From: Saccharofermentans sp.
GTDB lineage: Bacteria > Bacillota_A > Clostridia > Saccharofermentanales > Saccharofermentanaceae
Reading direction: 5' to 3'
DNA: 21,445 nucleotides
Assembly: GCA_024692105.1 (NCBI GenBank)
Contig: JAILMZ010000086.1
Location: forward strand, 1-21,445
This document shows positions 15,558-21,445 of the stretch, in pieces. The notes beneath the pieces were generated by a model. That model saw only the letters and a list, made by a program, of their open reading frames with translations, searched no databases and was not told the origin of the DNA. Position 1 is the first letter of the stretch; each line of letters opens with the position of its first letter. A program made the position numbers and the translations under genes.

Positions 15558-17152
15558 TTCTTGAGCCCGTCCTTGTACTCTGTAGGTGTCTTGCCCGTGA
15601 CTTTCTTGAATATCCTGGAGAAATAGTTCGGATCGCTGTAGCCGACTTCGCTGCAGATCTCTTTCATTGACTTGGAAGGATCGGCAAGGAGTTCCTTGGC
15701 CTTCTCGATACGAAGGTTGGTCAGGTAGTCGATAAAAGTAACGCCTGTCTTATTCTTGAACAGTTTGCTGAAATAGTACGGGCTGATGTCCGTCTGTCTG
15801 GACATGCCCTCGAGCGAGAGATCCTGGGAATAGTGAGTATCGATGTATTCCTTGGCCTTTGCGACAGCATCAGACTGCGAGTCGACATTGGTGGAATTGA
15901 TCATGATAACTGCACTTGCGATGTGCTTGATGAACCAGAGCCTGAGCGAATCAAGACTCTCGATCGAGCAGACCTCGGGAAGATAGTCGCTCCTTCCCCT
16001 GAACTTGTACAGATGGCCGCCCTTGCTGTATGCCATGTGCTCTGCCCAGAGAACGAACTCAAGGACCTTGAGCCTGATGTCAGACAGAGATCCTCCCGAA
16101 CTGTTCTTCATCCAGTCAAAGAATCTGGTGGCCTCTTCTGCTGCTTTATGGACATCGCCTGCCTGGACGGCGGCAAACAGTTCCTTCTCGTAGTTCATCG
16201 GGTAGTCGTCTTCGTATTCGCATCCCACGCCGACGTCGTCGGTGTGCGCGACTCTTTCCGTGGAGTTAACGAGACAGGTAAGCGCTTCGCTGTACGAGTC
16301 TGCCATCGCCCTCATCGGACGGACACTGCCTATACCGATCCTGAAGCTGATGCCGAGCTTATCGTCTAACCTGTGGCTCATCTGCCTTGCCTGTTCGACG
16401 ATCTCCGAACGCTTGGCCAGCGAGAGTTCATCCTTGTCGTACGGGACGAGGACCGGGAGCTTGTTGCCCATGACGGAGCCTACTATGCACTTAAAGTAGT
16501 CTTCGATGATAAGTCTTATGTCCGTATAGTTCTTCTGTGTCTCGATACTCGCGGGAACGGCACCGGTCATGTAGTTGCCGACCTGCTCCTTGCCGCTGAC
16601 GACGACCATCATGTATCCGAACTTCTCCGATATTCCGAGAAGCGACATGTAGTTGTCGATGTTCTCCTGGAAATGCTCGTGGAACAAAAGGTCCTGGATA
16701 AGACCGTTCTCTATTATCGGCATTATCGTCTCGAACTTCTCTTTGATCTCGAGTTCTTCTTTCCTGGTCTGGCGTTCCTTGTCGACTTCGGCCATGGCCT
16801 TGGTCAGGACATCAGTTATCTTCTTCTTGTCGAAAGGCTTGTTCAGATATGCAAGCACGCCCAGGTCGATGGCTTCTTTCGCATAGTCGAATTTGTCGTA
16901 CGCGGAGAGCACGATGAATACTGTCTTGGAGTTTGATTTCCTGATCTCACGCATCGCATCGATGCCGTTGATGCCCGGCATCTGGATATCCATGAACGCG
17001 ATGTCCGGACGGAATGTCTCGGCAAGCTCGATGACGCTCCTTCCCGTCTTGGCGGTCTCGATCTCAAAGCTTCCGGGGAAGCTGCTGTCGATTATGTATT
17101 TGAGCGAATCGATGACGATGCCTTCGTCATCTGCGAGCATTATTCTATACAT
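15554..17152 (-). CDS. Response regulator, YesN-like (receiver plus AraC-type DNA-binding domain)
   Basis: This 532-residue cytosolic regulator should be phosphorylated by the adjacent kinase and control the sugar genes. The receiver domain (about 1-125) has acidic pocket D8/D9, phospho-acceptor D55 in FMDIQMPG, S83 and K105 in LNKPF. A long middle region (about 130-420) with coiled-coil and GGDEF-like-fold character, common in YesN proteins and lacking catalytic motifs, leads to an AraC-type double helix-turn-helix (about 428-532; ISPYYFSKLFK ... EICSEVGYSDPNYFSRIFKKVTGKTP). The ATG overlaps the kinase gene by 13 bases and has GGAG nearby. Its likely target is the gap at 14292-14462; it may also control its own operon. 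Confidence 0.95.
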   Translation of the reverse strand: MYRIMLADDEGIVIDSLKYIIDSSFPGSFEIETAKTGRSVIELAETFRPDIAFMDIQMPGINGIDAMREIRKSNSKTVFIVLSAYDKFDYAKEAIDLGVLAYLNKPFDKKKITDVLTKAMAEVDKERQTRKEELEIKEKFETIMPIIENGLIQDLLFHEHFQENIDNYMSLLGISEKFGYMMVVVSGKEQVGNYMTGAVPASIETQKNYTDIRLIIEDYFKCIVGSVMGNKLPVLVPYDKDELSLAKRSEIVEQARQMSHRLDDKLGISFRIGIGSVRPMRAMADSYSEALTCLVNSTERVAHTDDVGVGCEYEDDYPMNYEKELFAAVQAGDVHKAAEEATRFFDWMKNSSGGSLSDIRLKVLEFVLWAEHMAYSKGGHLYKFRGRSDYLPEVCSIESLDSLRLWFIKHIASAVIMINSTNVDSQSDAVAKAKEYIDTHYSQDLSLEGMSRQTDISPYYFSKLFKNKTGVTFIDYLTNLRIEKAKELLADPSKSMKEICSEVGYSDPNYFSRIFKKVTGKTPTEYKDGLKK

Positions 17153-18654
17153 TGATCCTTCTCCATAGGTATTCTGATTATTACGCTTGTACCCTCACCC
17201 GCGGCACTCTTGATCTCGACCTGTTCCTTCTTGTCGTAGAAGATGTCCAGTCTTGCGATAACGTTCGCGAGGCCCACGCTCTTCTCCTCGGAATGCTCTC
17301 CGCGGGGTTCGTGTGACTGCTGAGGTTCTCTGGCAAGTATCTTGTCGATCACGCGGCTGTCCATGCCGGTACCGTTGTCACTTACCTCGATGCAGGCAAA
17401 GTCGTCTTCCCTGTACAGCATGAGTGCGATCTCACCCTGTCTGTCCTCAAGATTGATGATTCCGTACTTAACGGAATTCTCGACAATCGGCTGGATTATC
17501 ATGCTTGGTATGACGACTCCCAGCAGACTCTCGTCTATCTCCTTGCGGAACTTTATCTCACCCGAATATCTGACGTTCATGATGTAGATATAGCTGTCGA
17601 CGAGCTCGATCTCTTCGGAGATCTTTACCTGCTCGTTGTCCTTCTTGACATTATAGCGGAAAAAATCCGCCATGTTGCTTATGTACTCGCCCGTCCTGTC
17701 GGCACCTTCCACCATTGCGAGCTGCGCGCCGGCGTTAAGCGTGTTGAAAAGGAAGTGCGGGTTGATCTGTGCCTGGAGGTATTTGAGCTGTGCATCTTTC
17801 AGGTGGTTTTCCATGAGAAGGCTCTTCTCCTTCATGGCGCTCTCCGTGACCATCTGCTCTCTTATCTTCGCGATGTATTCCTTGATGCTCGCGAGCATCT
17901 GGTTGAAGGCGCGGGTAACGTTGCCGACCTCGTCGTCCGTGTGTATCGCGAGAGGTTCGACATTCTCGGGGTTGCCCTTGGATATCTCGTTGGCCTTCTC
18001 AGACAGGCTCGTGAGAGGCCTTGTGATCGTGCCCGTAAGAAGGACGATGAGAAGGACGTTCATGAGAGACACGATGACGAAGATCGACAGACAGAGGACT
18101 TCAGAATACCTGAGCGATGCAATCAGCGTATTGAAGCTCTCGGAGTTGATGCGGAACGTCTCGTTGTTAAGGCTGTAGATGTAGGTGTTGAGCGCATCGT
18201 ACATCTGCTCGCACTCTTTGTAGTATTCGGTGTATTTCTCGATGTTTCTTCCGCGCTTTGCCTTTACCGCGTTGTCTGCCGTGAGCAGATAGCTCTCTGC
18301 CATCTTCCTGATGTCTCTTTCGCGGAGCTTGTACACGTTGTCCGTGGGCATGTTGTTGAGCTCCTGGATCTCAAAGGAGATCTCCTGCGAATACTTGTAG
18401 TAGAGTTCGAGGTCGTCGGTACTCTTTGTCTCGAGGAAACCCGTAAGGCCGGCCTGTACCTGCGACAGGTCGTCCGACAGATCGTTCAGGCTGATGTTCG
18501 TGGAATAGACCATGTCGATCCTGGAAAGCATCCTGTTGAGGTTAAGGTAGACGAACAGGTTTACTCCGAACGCGATGATGGATGTCACGAGGAAGATCAT
18601 GACAAGCTTGTATCTTATCTTGAGATGGTGGAGGCGTTCTCTAATTCTCTTCAT
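17140..18654 (-). CDS. Sensor histidine kinase, YesM/LytS-like
   Basis: This 504-residue membrane kinase has two membrane segments (about 16-38 and 185-209) around an extracellular helical region of about 145 residues with no recognisable ligand pocket. A HAMP-like linker (ITRPLTSLSEKANEIS), the His_kinase domain with phospho-acceptor H300 in QAQINPHFLFNTL, the N-box PIVENSVKYG (N393), the G-box EVSDNGTGMD (426-430) and SVGLANVIARL follow. The open frame runs 31 codons further upstream, but the ATG at 18652-18654 has GGAGG 7 bases away and begins a typical MKRIRERLHHLKIRYKL start. The gene overlaps the anchored binding protein by 14 bases and the regulator by 13. The lack of an obvious sensor domain fits a kinase that reads the state of the binding protein encoded just upstream. 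Confidence 0.94.
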   Translation of the reverse strand: MKRIRERLHHLKIRYKLVMIFLVTSIIAFGVNLFVYLNLNRMLSRIDMVYSTNISLNDLSDDLSQVQAGLTGFLETKSTDDLELYYKYSQEISFEIQELNNMPTDNVYKLRERDIRKMAESYLLTADNAVKAKRGRNIEKYTEYYKECEQMYDALNTYIYSLNNETFRINSESFNTLIASLRYSEVLCLSIFVIVSLMNVLLIVLLTGTITRPLTSLSEKANEISKGNPENVEPLAIHTDDEVGNVTRAFNQMLASIKEYIAKIREQMVTESAMKEKSLLMENHLKDAQLKYLQAQINPHFLFNTLNAGAQLAMVEGADRTGEYISNMADFFRYNVKKDNEQVKISEEIELVDSYIYIMNVRYSGEIKFRKEIDESLLGVVIPSMIIQPIVENSVKYGIINLEDRQGEIALMLYREDDFACIEVSDNGTGMDSRVIDKILAREPQQSHEPRGEHSEEKSVGLANVIARLDIFYDKKEQVEIKSAAGEGTSVIIRIPMEKDQCIE

Positions 18655-19684
18655 CGACAGCCTCCATATCGAGCTCCGATGCAATGTAGCCGGAGACATT
18701 GCCCTTGTTGATGAGGACATAATCCGTGCCGAAATACTCCGAGACATTACCGTACTCGAAATACTCGTTCAGGGCATTGACGCAGTATTGGGCAACCTGC
18801 TTGGTATCGACGCTGAATGTCGCTTCTATGGCGCCTCTGTCGATACCTTCAAGGACCGTATCCGAATCGTAGTATCCGATGATGGTCGTGACGCCGACGC
18901 CGTTCATGTCAACGATACACTGGTATGCGCATCTCGTGTTGATATCACTTAAGCATACGATGATATCCGGAAGCGTCTTATATTCATCAAGGATATCGAT
19001 GATCTTCTCTTCCGCGCTGAATGCGGAATCCGATTCGACCACGACGGAATCGATGGTTATGCTGCTGTTCTTGAGTTTCTCCTGTATTGCAGAGAAGAGA
19101 ACGCTCTCGTTGCTTCCGCTTGAACTCATGAGAACGAGCGCTGTGATGTCATCTTTATCTTTCCCGCTTGCGGCATCGAGCATGAGCTGTCCGTACTCGA
19201 GACCCGCGCTGTAATTATTCATTCCGATAAAACTTAACCTGCCTGTACCCGGAGCGTCTGTCATTACGGTAATGACGGGGATTCCCGCGGCATTTGCCTT
19301 TGCTATCAGGGCGGCAGTCTCTTCAGTATCGTCTCCTTCGAGGATTATCCCGGATACTTTGGATTTGATAGCGATATCGATAAGTTCGGACTTGGAGTAG
19401 TTTGCCACCAGGCCGTCTCCGATACGCTCGACATAACAGTCGTTCTGGAGTCCGTACTCGCGCAGTTCCTGATAGAGATTATCCGATACGGAACTGTCCG
19501 AATTGTTGGCGATAAAAGCGTAGAGTCTCGTGTAGGTCATATAGTCGTCGATGCCCGAGGCTTCGTATGCGCCGACCTGAAGGCTGAAAACAACGAGTCC
19601 CACAACGGTCAGTGCAAGCAGGACAACGGTCAATGTCGTCAGTATTCCTAAGAACAGTCTGTTCCTGTTTGCCTTCTTTTTCAC
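18641..19684 (-). CDS. Membrane-anchored periplasmic-binding-protein-like sensor (XylFII-like)
   Basis: This 347-residue protein has one N-terminal membrane segment (about 10-35) after a Lys/Arg-rich start, with no lipobox cysteine and no clear cleavage site, so it is probably tethered outside the cell. The rest (about 50-340) is a type 1 periplasmic-binding fold of the ribose/xylose class: IDIAIKSKVSGIILEG, ANAAGIPVITVMTDAP, SFIGMNNYSAGLEYGQL, PDIIVCLSDINTRCAYQ, TTIIGYYDSD and IEATFSVDTKQVAQYCV. It starts at GTG (19682-19684) with GAGGGG upstream; no ATG is better placed. It overlaps the kinase by 14 bases, so the two are made together. By analogy with XylFII-LytS of Clostridium beijerinckii it would bind a sugar and switch the kinase. 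The ligand is unknown. Confidence 0.88.
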   Translation of the reverse strand: MKKKANRNRLFLGILTTLTVVLLALTVVGLVVFSLQVGAYEASGIDDYMTYTRLYAFIANNSDSSVSDNLYQELREYGLQNDCYVERIGDGLVANYSKSELIDIAIKSKVSGIILEGDDTEETAALIAKANAAGIPVITVMTDAPGTGRLSFIGMNNYSAGLEYGQLMLDAASGKDKDDITALVLMSSSGSNESVLFSAIQEKLKNSSITIDSVVVESDSAFSAEEKIIDILDEYKTLPDIIVCLSDINTRCAYQCIVDMNGVGVTTIIGYYDSDTVLEGIDRGAIEATFSVDTKQVAQYCVNALNEYFEYGNVSEYFGTDYVLINKGNVSGYIASELDMEAVDEEN

Positions 19685-19711
19685 CGGGGCCCCTCGTACT
19701 TATTGTTTTAA

Positions 19712-19750
19712 CTATTGCTAACAATAGCACAAAGGGTTTTTGTTTATCAA
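19712..19750 (-). promoter_or_regulatory. Possible promoter with operator-like hairpin upstream of the sensory operon
   Basis: On the minus strand TTGATA (19745-19750) and TATTGT (19721-19726) are 18 bases apart. The second hexamer lies inside a perfect inverted repeat CTATTG/CAATAG with a 4-base centre (19712-19727), which could be an operator. No terminator separates it from the small gene upstream, so read-through is also possible. Confidence 0.4.
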
Positions 19751-19763
19751 TGATTTAACAATG

Positions 19764-19979
19764 TTACTCTGCGGGTATTATGGTGTCTTCAAGCATAAAT
19801 GCTTTGTATTCTTCCGTACCAACAGTCTTGGTCGCCTTATTACCCATATATCCCAAAAACATATTTGCGGCTAATCCGAACGCTATAAGCAGGCATACGC
19901 TTGCAAGCGCGATTATCGCTGAGGTAAATACCGGTTTCCTGTCTTCATTGCTGTAGCTGTAGTTCGCTGAATCATGCAT
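19764..19979 (-). CDS. Small single-pass membrane protein, unknown function
   Basis: This is a 71-residue protein that I do not recognise. It has a polar, Tyr/Ser/Asn-rich N-terminus of about 16 residues, one hydrophobic segment (about 18-43) and a short tail ending in an acidic stretch. An AAGGAG site 8 bases before the ATG argues strongly that it is translated. It reads in the same direction as the sugar-sensing operon and ends 79 bases before the first gene of that operon with no terminator between, so it may be its first gene. It could be a small partner of the sensor or kinase, but nothing in the sequence shows this. Confidence 0.65.
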   Translation of the reverse strand: MHDSANYSYSNEDRKPVFTSAIIALASVCLLIAFGLAANMFLGYMGNKATKTVGTEEYKAFMLEDTIIPAE

Positions 19980-20146
19980 TTTGAATTCTCCTTTGGTTTA
20001 CGGGTGTAGAGAATAACGGCTTATTTGCCTCAAAACCCGACAATCAATTGGCAAAAGACTGGCAAAACTGTGGCAGCGGTTACAAACGCATTACAAAAAC
20101 GAGCCACTTTTGGATTTGAAGTGTATACTTTTACGGGGGTTATAGA
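19980..20146. promoter_or_regulatory. Divergent intergenic region with 11-bp phased repeats
   Basis: This 167-bp gap lies between two genes that face away from each other. On the plus strand TGGCA occurs at 20049, 20060 and 20071 (11 bp apart, the first two extended to TGGCAAAA). TTACAAA then occurs at 20080 and 20091, again 11 bp apart. For the plus-strand gene there is TATACT at 20124-20129 and GGGGG 7 bases before the ATG. No clear -35 boxes are seen in either direction. Confidence 0.4.
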
Positions 20147-21061
20147 ATGTCAGACGAAAACCACGTTTCATTTAATAAGTTTGCGATAAGGATATCCGTT
20201 TGCCTGGCGGTTGTCTTTCTGGCTGCATTTGCCGTCGGCACTTTCTTCGATCATCAGGTCGCAGAGGCAGTGTTCTCCAGAGGCAACGTCGCAGCCCTTG
20301 TGGTATCCACGCTGGGCATATACGTGTTCTGCGGCGCGTTCTCGTTCTATTTCGGTGCGGCATTAAGCCAGGCCCTGAAGGTCGAGCCCCGCCCGAAACG
20401 CATCCTCTACAGCACCGTCGTTGCCATCCTCGGCATTTGCGTCATGATCGGATCCGGCGGTTCCCTGCTGGACATCAACAACCTGGGCGGCATTTTCCCT
20501 GAGGTACACAGGGATGTTCCGCAGATGGCCATAACATTCTTTGTAGTTTTCCTGCCCGTTGCCGTCGTCGGTTTTGTTTTCGGAAAGAAGAGCACTGACC
20601 CGAGGCTCGGCAGACGCATCGTGCTCATCCTTAACTGCATGGTCATTATGTTCCTTGCATATGAACTCATTAAGACGGGCATGCCGCGCCCGAGATTCAG
20701 GCTCGTAAGCCAGAACATCGAAGGCATCGGCTTCCACGCATGGTTTGACCCGATACAGAACAAGAATGATCTTATATCTGCGTTAAATCTCAACGGCGAT
20801 GATTTCAAGTCATTCCCCAGCGGACACACGGCCAACGGCATCATGAGCATCGCGGTCCTTCCGGGACTTGCCGCCGTTGTCCCCGCGCTGAAGAAGAGGA
20901 TGACGCTGCTCTTCTTTGTAGGTCTCGTGTTCGGTTTCGCCGTACTCGCATCGAGGATGGTGCTAGGCGCGCACTTCCTGTCGGATGTATCCGTCGGCGG
21001 TTTTATCGCTTCTGTGGCATCTGCAGTCTATTACAAGAGAGAAGAGACGCTCTTCCGCTGA
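20147..21061 (+). CDS. PAP2-family membrane phosphatase
   Basis: This 304-residue polytopic membrane protein has the three phosphatase signature regions of the PAP2 family: K176-T-G-M-P-R181-P, PSGH at 224-227, and S269-R270 ... G-A-H276 ... D280. These enzymes remove phosphate from lipid phosphates at the outer face, for example undecaprenyl diphosphate or phosphatidic acid; which substrate applies here is not shown. The PSGH histidine (H227) and H276 form the expected catalytic pair. The N-terminal half (about 15-170) adds several membrane segments before the catalytic part, so it is longer than the smallest BcrC/PgpB-like members. The ATG has GGGGG 7 bases upstream. It is the only complete plus-strand gene of the window. 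Confidence 0.92.
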   Translation: MSDENHVSFNKFAIRISVCLAVVFLAAFAVGTFFDHQVAEAVFSRGNVAALVVSTLGIYVFCGAFSFYFGAALSQALKVEPRPKRILYSTVVAILGICVMIGSGGSLLDINNLGGIFPEVHRDVPQMAITFFVVFLPVAVVGFVFGKKSTDPRLGRRIVLILNCMVIMFLAYELIKTGMPRPRFRLVSQNIEGIGFHAWFDPIQNKNDLISALNLNGDDFKSFPSGHTANGIMSIAVLPGLAAVVPALKKRMTLLFFVGLVFGFAVLASRMVLGAHFLSDVSVGGFIASVASAVYYKREETLFR

Positions 21062-21084
21062 CAGTGCCTTGCGGATATGCCGTA

Positions 21085-21093
21085 TGGTATAAT
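21085..21093 (+). promoter_or_regulatory. Extended -10 promoter of the zinc-ribbon gene
   Basis: The plus strand reads TGGTATAAT, an extended -10 element, 49 bases before the ATG at 21143 and 23 bases after the phosphatase stop. No terminator is seen between, so read-through from the phosphatase gene is also possible. Confidence 0.6.
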
Positions 21094-21142
21094 CTTCCCG
21101 GAACTTATTGTTTTCATATGAGGGTGACAGGGGGATAGTGTT

Positions 21143-21445
21143 ATGAAGACTTTCTGCGATTATTGCGGCAGCGCTATCGATGAGACATTAGAGAAGTGCC
21201 CGAACTGCGGCGCGGTCAATCAGCACATGCTGAGATCCGGCAACCAGGTCCCGAAGACGATTGAAGAGTTACAGGCTTTCGCGGCGGCTAACAACATCCC
21301 GCTCGAGAAGATGAGGTTCTTCGTCGGAGTTGACTACAAGGAGCCGCGCGCCTTCGGTATCTACAAGGAACCTAACGGCAACTGCGTCGTCTACAAGAAC
21401 AAAGCAGACGGCAGCCGTGCCATCCGCTATCAGGGCGCAGACGAA
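21143..21445 (+). CDS. Zinc-ribbon protein, N-terminal part (runs off the window)
   Basis: An open frame of 101 codons runs to the end of the window without a stop. It begins MKTFCDYCGSAIDETLEKCPNCG, a four-cysteine zinc ribbon (C5, C8, C19, C22). A soluble region follows with a helix (IEELQAFAAANNIPLEK) and a short beta-rich stretch (FFVGVDYKEPRAFGIY ... CVVYKNKADGSRAIRY). AGGGGG lies 8 bases before the ATG. Short N-terminal zinc ribbons of this kind are common in Clostridia at the start of membrane or multidomain proteins of unknown role; no function can be given from this part. Confidence 0.82.
   Translation, partial: MKTFCDYCGSAIDETLEKCPNCGAVNQHMLRSGNQVPKTIEELQAFAAANNIPLEKMRFFVGVDYKEPRAFGIYKEPNGNCVVYKNKADGSRAIRYQGADE

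Noticed and set aside
17755..18711. Plus-strand open frame of 318 codons opposite the histidine kinase
   Set aside because: It lies wholly within a kinase gene with intact motifs; the translation is rich in H, R, V and D as expected from an antisense frame.
18655..18747. 31-codon extension of the histidine kinase
   Set aside because: The later ATG has GGAGG at the right distance and starts a normal kinase N-terminus; the extension is Ser/Arg-rich shadow of the binding-protein gene.

Overview
The window looks like a piece of a Clostridia (Bacillota) chromosome of moderate G+C. Evidence: clostridial ChW cell-wall repeats on a GH25 muramidase, strong AGGAGG-type ribosome binding sites, hairpin-plus-U-tract terminators, a YesM/YesN-type two-component system, and a ribose/xylose-class ABC sugar importer with lipoprotein binding proteins. 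No RNA genes, insertion sequences, CRISPR arrays or phage genes were found. Genus cannot be assigned from the sequence alone. Almost everything lies on the minus strand; only the last 1.3 kb is on the plus strand.

Layout from left to right. (1) 1-318: the N-terminal part of a LolD/MacB-type ABC ATPase, cut by the window edge. (2) 484-4025: a probable two-gene unit of a GT39-like membrane glycosyltransferase followed by a secreted GH25 muramidase with six ChW repeats. (3) 4100-5053: an L-lactate dehydrogenase-family gene behind a promoter region rich in inverted repeats. (4) 5209-6543: a TPM-domain-like membrane protein with a His/Ser/Gly-rich N-tail and a C-terminal zinc ribbon. (5) thrS (6696-8522, without a TGS domain) and trxA (8665-8976), each with its own promoter and terminator. 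(6) 9113-19684: a long sugar sensing and uptake locus. (7) 19764-21445: a small one-TM protein, then divergently a PAP2 phosphatase and the start of a zinc-ribbon protein.

The sugar locus is the centre of interest. In transcription order it encodes a membrane-anchored periplasmic binding protein, a YesM/LytS-like histidine kinase, a YesN-like AraC response regulator, a XylF-like lipoprotein, then (after a 171-bp regulatory gap) a ChvE-like sugar-binding lipoprotein, a GguA-like double ATPase and two different GguB-like permeases. The first four genes overlap end to start, as do the last three. The likely logic is that the anchored binding protein senses a sugar outside the cell and signals through the kinase to the regulator, which switches on the chvE-ggu unit from the gap at 14292-14462. 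A hairpin between chvE and gguA should keep the binding protein in excess over the transporter. The arrangement resembles the described XylFII-LytS-YesN xylose-sensing system of Clostridium beijerinckii, but it is joined to a ChvE-Ggu importer with a doubled permease and an extra XylF-like protein.
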